NCBI GenBank assembly: GCA_028023455.1 | Contig: JAQFVV010000020.1 | Span: 4,449,092 to 4,513,091 of the forward strand | Origin: Epiperipatus broadwayi | Lineage: Eukaryota; Onychophora; Udeonychophora; Euonychophora; Peripatidae | DNA: 64,000 nt | Direction of reading: 5' to 3' | Shown here: positions 24,691 through 35,492 of the stretch, piece by piece | Position numbering within the stretch: the stretch's first letter is position 1 | Layout: each line of letters begins with the position of its first letter | Position numbers and translations under genes: made by a program | Notes under the pieces: generated by a model | The model's database searches: none | What the model was told of the DNA's origin: nothing | The model's input: only the letters and a program-made list of their open reading frames with translations

Positions 24691-26747
24691 TTACTAGGTA
24701 CCCCAATATTAAGCAAGATCTAACATTCTAAATATCAATAGAAATATAGTTTAGAGATTGTATTTCTTTGCTTTCATCCATATGCTCTAATCTATCTTAG
24801 ATTAAGAATCATTATGCTTTTTATAATCTAGTAAATATATATCTTTTGTTGATAAAAAGATTCTTCAATACTGCATATATAAAGTTAAACAGGAAAATGT
24901 TTAATCTTGTTTATTGAATATTATTGTTGTTTAAGAACTTTTAGATTTTATCCAATTGTAATTCTTTTATGAGTGGGTGTGTATTGTGTAATTTGGATAA
25001 TATAGTAAGACTCTAACTTCCCTCTCTCCAACAATGATTCTGAATATTGAAATATATGAATAGAACAGAATTGTTATAACTTAGGCTAGAAAATATACTT
25101 TTTAATTTTTCCTGCTAATTTTGGCTGAAGATTAAATTGAATTTAGTTTTCTGAGTTTGGACTTCATTAATTTGCTTCATTTTTTTTTTGTTTATGTAAA
25201 TGCATAGGTAATTTCTTGAGTCCATATGATGTTTAAGTAATGTGATATATCAGATTGAATGTAACTATTCCATTTTCTTTATTAAAGAGAGATCCTTTTT
25301 TTTTCACTTTACTTGACTAAAAAATTGTTCAAAAATTTTTAGCTCCAAAATTCTCTGTTCTCTTTTGCACTTTTTTCATTTAACATTAAGTAGATATATA
25401 TGTATTAAAATGGATTGAACTTGGAGAGACCTTCATCCTTGTGTTAAAATGATGATGATATAAAACAGAATGGAAATAGGAGAATTCAGAATTGATTAAA
25501 TCGTCGAATTTTGCCTTTTGTCTTGTCTTTTCAACCAAGATGTCAGTATTCAATTCATATATTGATACAAACCAATAATTAATTCCAATTTAGTGTAGAA
25601 CTTAGCAAAACTATTTGTTTTGATGTTTTTCAGAAAATATAATAGTCATAAGGATTGTTGCTATGGTAATGTCCAAATACCAAACAAATTGACTGAAGGC
25701 ATTTCTGTTCAATTGATTAAACTGAAATATTTTTTTTTTACTTTTCTTAACTGAAAATTGATATACATTAAACTAAATCAGAGTAATTCAACATATTTTT
25801 TATTATCCATTTCGCTGGCGAAGCAGCCATATTGAATATTTAAAAAAGTATGTTAAGCCACAAATTTTATAATAACTTAAATTTGTATAATTCAAAAATG
25901 ACATAATATATATTGTTTGAAATATAAAACACCAAAGAATGTAACTAAGCTGAAAAAATATAGCCATTGATATTCAAGGTAACAAAAAAAAAGAATAAAA
26001 TTTTAATATTTTTAATAATTATTTTCATATTATCTCATAAATTCTAAATTTTTATGCATAAATTTTAAAACTATACTTTGGTTAATAAATTATTTGCATT
26101 TGTCATGAAATTTTCAATAAATTACCTAAGATAATCCATCACTTGAACACTTTGTAGAATAAATATATTAGTACCTTTAATTTTACCTAGTAGCCCTTCA
26201 AAATATTTTTCCATACAGGGTTTTGCAATGAATATGTCAACCTTAATAACAAGTTGTTAATATTGATTAATAATTAGTATAATTTGAATATTATAATAAA
26301 GAACTTCAATAAAGTTTGTAATTTATTAAAAATTACTTCTAAAACAGTCACTATATACAAAATAAAATAATAAAACAAAATAAAAAGTGAATGAAATACT
26401 AAATTCATTATAGAGCTAAATTTGAAGTACATAAGTTAGTGGTTTAGAGTCAATGCAATATAGTATTATTTATCCTATCTATCAGCTTGTGGAAAACTCT
26501 TCATCTTGTTAGATAGAATTTACCTAAAATATAAAATCAAGTGATTATTACAAAATGATAGCTTACAATTAAAATAATACTGCAGCCAAATGCAAATACA
26601 ACTTAATGATTAGAGCTACAGATGAGCATCTACATGGGAGATTTTGGCTGAACTGGCATGCTAGTAATATTCCTGCAGAAGTGTTGTGATGTTTGAGATG
26701 TATCACCTATCACACTTATTGTGATAAATAGCTAGAGTACCCAGATA
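24691..26747. other. Intronic DNA, only an RTE tail fragment
   Basis: Apart from the 25415-25460 RTE tail, no coding frame or repeat was recognised. Confidence 0.55.
25415..25460 (+). mobile_element. RTE LINE tail fragment
   Basis: TTGAACTTGGAGAGACCTTC followed by ATGATGATGAT matches the last ~45 bp of the RTE copies. It is an extremely 5'-truncated insertion, or the tail of a non-autonomous partner. Confidence 0.65.
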
Positions 26748-27160
26748 TTAGCCAGTATCTTTAATTGTATCTTTGCCTGTATACAACTTCATATGGGACA
26801 CATCCATTATGGCTGTCTGCACACATCCACCATTTGATCCTCGCTTTATAGGTTTTGAGGGCTCATATCGTTTCATGCTACTATGACCAGTACATTTAGT
26901 AATGGCTCCATCAACTGCCACCTCTCTTGGCATTTGATATGCAGCTATGAAATTTACATTGCAGTAGTCTATAATCAGCCTAAGTTTATATACTGGAAAA
27001 ATCTTTAATTTTAGCATTTGGCATATTTTTATTATTATTAAAATGCAGATAAGACAGAAAAAAATCTAAGTCAGATCATAATATTTGCAAAATATGTTTG
27101 TCTTTGTCTCATATCAGAACTCCAGATATCATCTAATTCATATACTGGACATCTGGAGGC
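26748..27160 (-). pseudogene. piggyBac-family transposase fragment
   Basis: The minus frame 27017-26748 reads PVYKLRLIIDYCN, QMPREVAVDGAITKCTGHSS, MKRYEPSKPIKRG, LYTGK. This matches the piggyBac DDE core block (K...I.DHLN, SxEIAVDEAM..FKGRSS.K.Y.P.KPIKRG, Y.GK). The Asp of VDG is the position of the first catalytic Asp. Upstream remnants extend to about 27160 in broken frames; the rest of the transposase and the terminal inverted repeats were not found. Confidence 0.82.
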
Positions 27161-27977
27161 AAGGCCACTACCATGCCAAAAAAAAATGAAGATAATTCAC
27201 AATGTAAAATTACGCAGTCACAGTGATTTTTTGATCAGCGTATGTTAGTTTCAATAATAATTTTTTCGTATATTTTTTTACCAAATATAAATTCAAATAA
27301 TAATTTTAAAAAAATATAAAATTAAATATTTACTAGTGGAAAGCTTGACTCAATAATGTTTACTCGTAACACAGACTGGGAAGATCGGTAAAATCTTGCA
27401 TTTGTTCCGATATAAATTTCTGGGCAAACATAATTCTGTGAAAATGGAAAAAAGTGAAAGACAGACAAAAAAAAATTCAAGTTAATTGAATACAAAAATT
27501 ATCATAAAATTTTTATCATAGAAAAATAAAACTTACATTTTCTGAAATTGGAAAAAAAGATGGAAACGAAGATGTAAAAAATGCATGTGCAGACTGCATA
27601 GATTTCTGGCAGTTTTAAACTGAAACCCGATATTGCAAATTCGAAAATTCAAAATCACATTATGCATGCACAACAACAAACAAGTACTGATACCTTTTTA
27701 CTATAATTATCTTTAGTATAAAATCAGGGTCTCCAAATTATGACTTCTATCTAAAACTGTCTAGTAGCAGAGTTTTTTTCTTTTTAGATTGTGGATATTT
27801 TTTTATGAACCAAATATGTGGGTTTTAAAAAACAAAATTTCACTTTTTTTTTTGTAAAATCATTGTCTTTATAATTCATTTATTGCTTGAATTTATTTGA
27901 TAAATCTATAAAACGTTTGGTGTTTTTTTTTTTTGGTTGAGAATTAATGAAAATCTATAAAACTTATAGAAAACATG
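27161..27977. other. Intronic DNA, no feature seen
   Basis: AT-rich; it could contain the lost flank of the piggyBac relic but nothing alignable is visible. Confidence 0.5.
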
Positions 27978-29108
27978 AAAATATGGTATGATTATGCTAT
28001 ATTTTGTAGAAAATATATATAGGCTTTAATAACTCAATAGTTATAAGTTATAAAGCTAAGTTTACCCCAGAGAAAAATAATAATGAAATGTAAATACATA
28101 TCTAAGTTTTAAAAAAAGATTGCTAATAAGTTTTAAAAAAAAATAGAATAGATTCGGTAAAAAAAAAAAATAAAGAAACTTTATTTTAGATAAATTTTAG
28201 TTTAAGTGTAATAGCAGCAAAGAAAGATAGTTAGTTAAATTAAACTTAAACAGACAAAGATTTAGGTTAAATGCATTCTACAAAAGATTGCCAAAAGTTA
28301 AACCAAATAATTAACTACAAGAGTGGATATAACTAATGGTTTTAAGACACAGAAAAAAACTGTGTATTGTTTAAAAAAACATTAAACTAATTTTAGAAGC
28401 AAAAAAACTGATAAAATATTTAAAGCTAATTACTAAAGAATGTGAATGGTTGTAAGAAAAAGCAGGATCCTAATCATCATGGTAAAGATGTATTAGCCAA
28501 ATGGAAGTGCAGTTACGTTGGAATGTTAGGAATTTATTAATGATATAAAGCAAGGAAAAAAGGAGTATATATAGTGCACCCTAAAAAAAGAAGGTTATGG
28601 TCAGCTTTTCTCTAATCATTGTAAGCTGCTGTTGTTGCTGTGTCATGGATGTCATAAAGACCTTGAGAAAAACTGAGGGGAAAAGTGCCCTGACTTTTCT
28701 GCAACAATGGATATGTCCCTGAGCCCATGTCTCCGAAGGTTAAAGATTGCTGGCTAGGGAAAGTATTAATAGACCGCTCTGATCTTTTATTATTTATATA
28801 TGCCTTAGATGGCCCAAATAGGATTTTGTAAAATAACTGTGAGTATAAACTTTAATATTCACTAGTATAGTGGTAGGATTAGTCAATCAGTGGCGATATG
28901 GGCAGTGAAGGTGGAACTTTAAATCAAGGACTATTTTATTATATGTGTAAATAAAGTAAATATTATTGTTACTCAGTTTAACCTTAATTTATGAGTATGT
29001 ATATTGATAAAAAATCAAGTCATATGACCTAATTTTAATAAAGCTCCTATTTACAAATGTTATATATAGAGTAAGTTAAAAACAAACTCTTATGAAGCTT
29101 CAAAAATA

Positions 29109-29163
29109 CCCTCAACCTCAGACCGCGGTTTCTGCCTCTAGCGTCATCAGTGAGGTGCTAGGG
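29109..29163 (-). ncRNA. Hammerhead-like motif, 369-bp family, left arm
   Basis: Read on the minus strand: CCCT...CACCTCA, CTGATGA, CGC-TAGA-GGCA, GAAA, then ACCGCGGT, C, TGAGG...AGGG. Stem I is CCTCA/TGAGG with an outer CCCT/AGGG helix across an internal loop. Stem III can form within or between molecules because ACCGCGGT is self-complementary. The weak point is that the first stem II pair (10.1/11.1) is C.A instead of the usual G-C, so activity is uncertain. Confidence 0.65.
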
Positions 29164-29771
29164 AATAAAAATACTAGAACTAGTCCAGCATTTTATCAAT
29201 GCCTAACTATTGAGAAGAAAATCTGAAACTTTCAGACATTTAAATGTCCAAAAATCCAGCTATCTAACTCAAATAGCCGTATGTGACTGAACTAAGTTCA
29301 GATACATCATATATTAATAGCTCTAGCAATATAAAATCGCCAAAGCATTAATAGCAAAAAACTAAAATTAAATTGATAAAAAATCAAGTCATATGACCTA
29401 ATTTTAATAAAGCTCCTATTTACAAATGTTATATAAACCGCGGTCTGAGGTTGAGGGTATTTTTGAAGCTTCATAAGAGTTTGTTTTTAACTTACTCTAT
29501 ATATAACATTTGTAAATAGGAGCTTTATTAAAATTAGGTCATATGACTTGATTTTTTATCAATTTAATTTTAGTTTTTTGCTATTAATGCTTTGGCGATT
29601 TTATATTGCTAGAGCTATTAATATATGATGTATCTGAACTTAGTTCAGTCACATACGGCTATTTGAGTTAGATAGCTGGATTTTTGGACATTTAAATGTC
29701 TGAAAGTTTCAGATTTTCTTCTCAATAGTTAGGCATTGATAAAATGCTGGACTAGTTCTAGTATTTTTATT

Positions 29772-29826
29772 CCCTAACACCTCACTGATGACGCTAGAGG
29801 CAGAAACCGCGGTCTGAGGTTGAGGG
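29772..29826 (+). ncRNA. Hammerhead-like motif, 369-bp family, unit 1
   Basis: Same core as the 29.1-kb copy, in the plus orientation. The predicted cut falls after C29814. One base differs in the stem I loop (CTAACACC instead of CTAGCACC), and the catalytic positions CTGATGA and GAAA are intact. Confidence 0.65.
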
Positions 29827-30140
29827 TATTTTTGAAGCTTCATAAGAGTTTGTTTTTAACTTACTCTATATATAACATTTGTAAATAGGAGCTTTATTAA
29901 AATTAGGTCATATGACTTGATTTTTTATCAATTTAATTTTAGTTTTTTGCTATTAATGCTTTGGCGATTTTATATTGCTAGAGCTATTAATATATGATGT
30001 ATCTGAACTTAGTTCAGTCACATACGGCTATTTGAGTTAGATAGCTGGATTTTTGGACATTTAAATGTCTGAAAGTTTCAGATTTTCTTCTCAATAGTTA
30101 GGCATTGATAAAATGCTGGACTAGTTCTAGTATTTTTATT

Positions 30141-30195
30141 CCCTAGCACCTCACTGATGACGCTAGAGGCAGAAACCGCGGTCTGAGGTTGAGGG
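30141..30195 (+). ncRNA. Hammerhead-like motif, 369-bp family, unit 2
   Basis: The core is identical to the left-arm copy; the predicted cut falls after C30183, exactly one unit (369 bp) from the previous one. The sequence continues about 30 bp into a third unit before the right target duplication. Confidence 0.65.
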
Positions 30196-30328
30196 TATTT
30201 TTGAAGCTTCATAAGAGTATGTATAATATGTAAATAAATATATTTAATTGTTATTAGTAATGTTTTGATAATTTATAATGTTGTAGTAATTGTTGGTAGT
30301 CAACTTTATTGCTGAATACACAAGAGAT

Positions 30329-30989
30329 TAGAAAAAATATATGGCCCACAATCTTTTCATTTTTATGACAAGGTTCCCTTTTAAAAAATTTGATGACCTC
30401 AAATATTGATATTACATGCTTGAGTACGTTTTTTATTTGTGATCTGTTTTCATACAGAATATATTGAAGCAATGGATCTGAAGTCCAATCCATGCTTCAC
30501 AGCCTCCTATAAACCTAATTAGTATTGTAGGCCTGAATTAAGTTTATAGTCCAATATCAGCAGGGTTTTGCATTAAAGCTAAAATTAATTCCGTTTATAT
30601 AATTTGTATTGCATTTAAATATTTTGTTAAAAAAATTCCATTCTAAGATTAGATTTCTGTTAATAAAAATTACTTGTAAAATCTATTAGTCAAACATATA
30701 TATACGTCAAGCGTATATATATGAGTTAATGCAAAATTCTGCTGAAATAAAATACTTATTTTATTAAAAGAAATAAGAATGTATTTTTCTTTTTAAATCT
30801 TGTTCAAATATTTAGTATGATTTGATTTTGAGATAAGCCCGCCAACATTTTCTAAAAGAATGTATATTTTTAATTAATTAGCCCATTCAAGGCAAATTAA
30901 AGATGGCCTTCTCTTTCTTTTTTAATTAATAAAATTCAAAGTTTAAAGAAAGAAATTTAGAGTAAAAAAGTAAAGGTTATTTTTAGAAA
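30329..30989. other. Intronic DNA, no feature seen
   Basis: AT-rich; a 79-codon minus frame at 30493-30254 shows no recognisable motif and overlaps repeat DNA. Confidence 0.5.
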
Positions 30990-32510
30990 GTGTTACCTTT
31001 AAACAAAGGAGCGTGGTGGGGCTTATCAAGATCTAAGATCATACAAACAATAGAAGGTAGCTGACAAAGAGGGTATAAATAAAAGTGAGAACAAAAGACT
31101 TGGTTATTCAGAGTTTTCTTGCTGTTATTCAGAGTTTTCTTGCTGGCATTCAGATTTCTCTTTGGAGAACACTTTCAGATTTTGCTTTTGCTTGTTGAGA
31201 TTTTTATTCCAAAAAGTTATACAACTGTCGTCTTCAAAATCATGGAGAAGTTTGAACATGCTCAAGCTAAAAGTCATATGAATTTGATGGATTCTACTAT
31301 GCTTGGCTAGGCAAATAAATAGCTTTGCCTATCGCCGAGGTTCCTAAATACCATCCAAAATGCCGTAGTATCCACCTAATAGTGATCTGAACTCTGTGCC
31401 GTGTCTGTAGGATTTTTCATTAAACCATGCTACATATTTCCATTTTCATTGTCCGGACAAATACCTATCGATGGACGGATCAAGCTACGCTCGTCGATGG
31501 AACATGACCAAGGAACCAGGACGGTAATAGTATCTCTCCTCCATTGAACTATTTACTTTCTACTTTTTTTGTTCATACCCTTTTTTAAGTGCTTCACTGA
31601 ATTATATTATAAATTGTTGTATTTAATTATATTTGTAATGTAACCATTTTTTTTATTAGACTAGTCTTAGATATATATTGTGTGATCATCTATCTATATA
31701 TTTAACCCTTTTTCCTTCGCTATTCTTCATTACTAACGTTTATAAATATTTCGTATTCCATTGCGGTTAAGTTTAAAGGTTAGTTTTTCATTTAAATCTC
31801 TTTCCAATTTTCATTATATTTGTAAAATTCAATACGAGTAAGTTTCCTTTTGTTTGCCAACTTGATCTCCTCGATAACGCTTCTTTTGTCCGCCACTAGC
31901 TTATTACGTATATCAGATTTAGCTATATACGTTTTAAATAATTTTTAAACTCTGTTTTAGCGCAAAGCAATTAAAAAATGCTTTGTGAAAGATTTTTATT
32001 ATTGCACTTTATCGAGGAGATTCGGGTTGACAATTTTAATAAAATTGGGAAGAAAAGATTTAGACCGCAAACATATTAATCTGTTTTTATTGTCTAATTA
32101 GTTTTCATTAATTTAGGGGAATAGCGGAGGCCATTAAATCATTATTCATATTTTAAAGTTGTTAATTAAACATATTATTTAACTATAAAAAGCTTGAGTT
32201 TCCTAATTTTATTATAATGCTTTATTTTACTTTTCCAATGATCCAGGCACGCAAAACACATGTTTCGTAGCACTTTTATGCACATTTAACTATTTAGCTC
32301 CGTAGGTGTTCCCATCCATGTCTCTACCTCTGTTGCTAAGCTTTGTGGCCGGTGAGAAAATAATTTATGTGTGTCTCAGATAATGTTGTTTGTTCGTAAT
32401 TAGCTTCGACAATAGGCAAATAGGGCAGAGGTCATAGTGTTCTTGATTTAATATCTCGCGTATGGATGGCCTCGAGGTACTTTCGCCTAGTATTCAAACT
32501 GGGTTAAACC
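30990..32510 (+). other. AT-poorer segment with TATA-like promoter motif
   Basis: It stands out by composition. It has GGGTATAAATAAAAG at 31071 followed by a duplicated TTATTCAGAGTTTTCTTGCTG (31103 and 31125), and later CpG-containing stretches. The layout resembles an LTR/5' leader. AATTAAAGATGGCC just upstream (30895) recurs at about 53907. No coding frame is convincing; the 63-codon frame at 31119 is probably chance. Confidence 0.4.
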
Positions 32511-32999
32511 AACATACATCATCTGACTGTCACAATATCTAAATCTGTAATAACAGAATAAATTATATTTTTTACAGACCATAATATACTAAAGCAACAA
32601 AGACTGAGACTGGTGCAAGATCTGTTTGCAACTTGAATGAACCAATTACAAAGTGTTAAATTAGTATTTTTGTTGCTAAGTTTTTAAAAAAAACAAATCA
32701 TATTTGATATAAAGTAAGCAAAGATAAATTGATAATATGGTAGTTACTATTTTTGCTCATTGTAGCAAAAGATTTAAATAATATCTTCATTGGTTGTCTG
32801 TCCAAATAATGTCGTCCAAATAATGTCATATATCACATGCTAAGATTCATACATAGTGTCCATGTAAAGTTCAGAGCCTACAGAAATTAAGATGATTTTG
32901 AATGTAAAAATGTAATTTTGTAATTGTGCAAATATATGCATAATAATGTAAGAATATGTTAAACATTTGCACAATACATTATTATTATATTATTGACTT
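32511..32999. other. Intronic DNA, no feature seen
   Basis: Contains a small direct repeat (GTCCAAATAATGTC twice near 32810) and an imperfect inverted repeat near 32930-32985. Confidence 0.5.
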
Positions 33000-33245
33000 T
33001 AAGGATAAAGCCTATATGTTTATTAGAAGGGATTTGAACTCTGACATTCAAACTCTTACAACTATCCATTCCATCTTGTACAATTGATAAACATGACCAC
33101 GTACCTGTGAAAAAGATATATGATCTCTAATATACATATTTTGTGCCAAATCAGCACTCATCAGTTGGTCCAGATTATCATCTTCCACACACACACACAT
33201 ATATAATCAGTCCTTAGTTTATATTAAGATAGCAAATCTATTGAG
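33000..33245 (-). mobile_element. tRNA-like repeat with a hammerhead-like motif, copy 1
   Basis: Minus strand: …GATAATCTGG..CAACTGATGA…, then about 80 bp, then GTCAGAGTTCAAATCCCTTC, a B-box-like Pol III motif. It is the same repeat as 60680-60905 in the opposite orientation. It ends next to an (AC)n/TATA stretch. The combination of a Pol III-type box and a hammerhead-like core recalls the SINE-like Sm-alpha elements of schistosomes, but the sequence itself is not one I recognise. Confidence 0.6.
33120..33182 (-). ncRNA. Hammerhead-like motif, family 3, copy 1
   Basis: Minus strand: ATGAT outer helix, CCAA, CTGATGA, GTGC-TGATTTG-GCAC, AAAA (first G of GAAA changed), ATATGTAT, A, TTAG, ATCAT. 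Stem II is perfect with the canonical G-C first pair, and stem III ATA/TAT is near-palindromic. The GAAA-to-AAAA change probably inactivates this copy. Confidence 0.5.
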
Positions 33246-33246
33246 A

Positions 33247-33272
33247 ATACAATTTCCTTGTTGTTGTTTTTT
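33247..33272 (+). repeat. Target-site duplication, left copy (four-TM retrocopy)
   Basis: A 26-bp direct repeat starting ATACAATTTCCTTG and ending in T6 is identical to 34050-34075. It brackets 33273-34049 exactly, as expected for LINE-mediated insertion of the antisense four-TM cDNA. The T-run side is adjacent to the cDNA 3' end, as target-primed reverse transcription predicts. Confidence 0.85.
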
Positions 33273-33309
33273 AATTAATCAATAGTTGATACTATAATTG
33301 AAATTAATT

Positions 33310-33987
33310 TTAATTCTGTACAATATACCTATCTGATGGTACATAATACACTGTGCCAGAAAGTGTCTGAAATGTTAAACTCTGGTCTTGTTTGCTATCT
33401 TTAGTGTTTTGTGGATTCTGAGATGAGCTAGGTTCAATTATCTCAGGTTTCCATATATTAAGGTACACCTTTTTTCTTGAATTTTGACTGATCAGTACAC
33501 GACATATCATTACGGAGACAAAAATTGAAAAAATTGATCCTACAAGTAATACTATCAACAAAATCCCAGAAATTGCAATGCAGCCTTTCATTCCCAGTTC
33601 ATTTACATTTAGATTCTGGTCTACATGTGGCAAAAGATTTCTTTGTGACAGCAAGATTACTGAAGGTAAACAGATTAAAGCCACAGATATTAAGGCAGAT
33701 AATAAGGAGAAACCTAGATATGTTGCAGATTTTACTAGGCCTTCATTATCTACTCTTAAGCAAGCTCCTATAGATGAAAGCAAAATATATAAACATCCAA
33801 GGATTGTAGAAACAATAAAAACAACTATTCCACATTCCAAAAGGTGACTTTCAACTCCAAATATAGATATTATCAAGCCACAGATACCATGAAAAGCTGC
33901 TACTTTAGATATTGTTGATGAAGATAGTCAGTTGAAGAGATACTTAGAAGTATAATCATCCTCTTTTTGAAATCTTGGATTGCTCAT
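33310..33987 (-). pseudogene. Retrocopy of a four-transmembrane protein, stop at codon 20
   Basis: From ATG at 33987 the frame reads MSNPRFQKEDDYTSKYLFN, then TGA at codon 20, then continues uninterrupted for about 205 codons to a stop at 33310. The protein has four hydrophobic segments (GICGLIISIFGV...; ECGIVVFIVSTILGCLYILL; YLGFSLLSALISVALICLPS; ISGILLIVLLVGSIFSIFVS) and a polar C-terminal tail ending VYYVPSDRYIVQN. I do not recognise the family; it has the layout of tetraspan-type membrane proteins. A shorter product could start at Met 33876 (188 residues). The intronless structure with a 26-bp flanking direct repeat marks it as retroposed. A second copy of its 3' end at 38606-38709 differs by about one base where compared, so both copies are young. 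Confidence 0.8.
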
Positions 33988-34049
33988 TTTAAAATGAGAT
34001 TGAAAGATATATATTTTAAATTACTTTCGAAGCAGATACTGAAAACCGC

Positions 34050-34075
34050 ATACAATTTCCTTGTTGTTGTTTTTT
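34050..34075 (+). repeat. Target-site duplication, right copy (four-TM retrocopy)
   Basis: Partner of 33247-33272. Here the repeat runs into a longer T-tract (to about 34081). This may have been the poly(A) end of the neighbouring FGFR retrocopy, so the four-TM cDNA may have landed at or beside that tail (inference). Confidence 0.85.
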
Positions 34076-34081
34076 TTTTTT

Positions 34082-35492
34082 TTGTTTTTTTATTACATTG
34101 ATGTATTGTGAATCTTTGTTTATTTTTTCATTCCAATTCTATCACTTAATTCACACATACTTTTAACTTGCATCGTAACTTTTTTAATATGGAATTGGCG
34201 TTATGATAATATTGAGGCTTTTTATCTTACTAATAGCCCAATGAACTTCATTTTTAACCAATTCTATCCGGTTAGTTAAATTCATAATTTTCTTTTCCGC
34301 ATTATTCCAGAAAGTCTTTTTCTAAGTATTTTACTGTTTTGTCTATTAAAACATACTTTCTAAAGTATTTTTAACTATAATGGAAGAAAGTCATACTTAT
34401 ATATGAGTGTGATAATGTAAATAAATTAATAATAAGCTTAATCAACAATTTAACAGTAAATATAGTAATAACAAGAAATCAAGAAAATTGATGCAACTAC
34501 ATCATAAATTTTCCATAAAAGTATTTGTCCTCTAATTAAACAATAATTTTATTTTTCTATACTTCCTTTATAATCCAGTGATGTCTATGGAACTATAATT
34601 CAATAAATTATGTATTTTAACATATAGTACGAATATTTGGAATTTTTCCATGCTACAATTTAAATGCTAATGTACAAAAGAAAAATATTGCAATGAAGTG
34701 AAATTTTTTCTTTTCTCCCAACTTTTTATTTGGCGTAAAATCTCTTCTTCGTCTCACAGAATATAGCAAGTATATCTTTCTCCCCAAAGTCTCAAAATAG
34801 AAAAAGAAAAAAAAAATTACATGGTCTTTTTTTTTTTTAGGAATTACATACTTTCTTTTTATAAACAATAAATATACAATGGCTGAATAGTAATGATAAT
34901 TCACCTTTCTAGTCCAAAATATATATAATTTGTCAACTTTATTCTTTAAATATAAGTGGATGGTCGTATAGTTTATCTTCTGGCAAAGGAGTAATAATAA
35001 AATATTTATTTACAGTATACTAAGTTGCTTTTTTTTCTTCTAAGTATCTTTTTGATGAGAGAATTATATAAATTTACAATGATTTAATTAATCCTCTTTG
35101 CCAGTGAAAACTCCAGCAAGGATATGAAAAATTCCATATTATAGAGAAATAGTTCTCTAGTTTGATGCATAGTACATAAAAGGTTTTGTTTTCTCACAAG
35201 AGAAAATGGCAATGCTGGCAAATTAAGTAGCAAACAGTCCAAAACAATGAAAATATTGCTACTTTTGAAATCAAAGGCACTTGCAAGACGCAGGCAATCT
35301 TCAATAATAATCCAAGTGACTTTTTGTTTTTAAATACACTTTTGTTCTAATATCCTTTTAATACGAGGCAATAACAAAACATACGAGGCAATAACAAAAC
35401 AAAATCCTAGCAATGCATGCTTGGAATTAAATGGCTTGACTAGTGACTGGGGACATGGCACAAAGTAAAGCATGAAAAATAGCTGGCTAAAA
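34082..35492 (-). other. Probable 3' UTR of the FGFR retrocopy
   Basis: Lies directly downstream of the FGFR stop and ends at an antisense A-tract with AATAAA about 30 nt before it, so it may be transcript-derived. It includes a 20-bp tandem duplication (ACGAGGCAATAACAAAACAT, 35362-35401). Not proven; parts could be intron or other insertions. Confidence 0.4.

Larger units (their letters stand above)
29004..30216 (+). mobile_element. Retrozyme-like palindromic insertion with 369-bp tandem units
   Basis: The right arm holds head-to-tail units; the hammerhead cleavage positions fall at 29445, 29814 and 30183, spaced exactly 369 bp. The left arm (29004-29433) is the same sequence inverted. Each full unit carries CTGATGA, a short hairpin, GAAAC, the 8-nt palindrome ACCGCGGT and GTC, followed by TGAGG pairing with CCTCA (stem I). 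A direct repeat containing GTATGTATA flanks it (28995-29003 and 30217-30225). The paralogous repeat near 46.1 kb lacks the insertion. No ORF is present, so it is non-autonomous. Tandem monomers with type I hammerheads match what is known of metazoan retrozymes, thought to spread through circular RNA copied by LINE machinery. The inverted first arm would fit twin-priming on a multimeric template (inference). Confidence 0.8.
27978..30328 (+). mobile_element. LTR-like 1.1-kb repeat, split by the hammerhead insertion
   Basis: 27978-28994 and 30217-30328 together match 46000-47146 inverted. The unit has a promoter-like layout: TATA (GGAGTATATATAG at 28562), an initiator-like region (GTGCACCCTAAAAAAAG), a TGCTGTTGTTGTT block and AATAAA near its end. 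This suggests a solo LTR (U3-R-U5), but clear TG...CA ends were not identified and there is no ORF. The 369-bp hammerhead palindrome (29004-30216) is inserted near its 3' end. Confidence 0.65.

Noticed and set aside
29440-30200. CRISPR array or satellite
   Set aside because: Only two full 369-bp units, no spacers, an inverted arm and insertion-site duplication; better explained as a mobile insertion.
31119-31310. 63-codon plus-strand frame after a TATA box
   Set aside because: Short, no recognisable motif, partly made by a duplicated TTCAGAGTTTTCTTGCTG segment.
33525-33847. Plus-strand open frames of 82 and 89 codons
   Set aside because: Shadows of the antisense four-TM retrocopy.
34653-34904. 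83-codon minus-strand open frame
   Set aside because: A/T-run sequence rich in Lys and Phe without motif; falls in the probable 3' UTR of the FGFR retrocopy.
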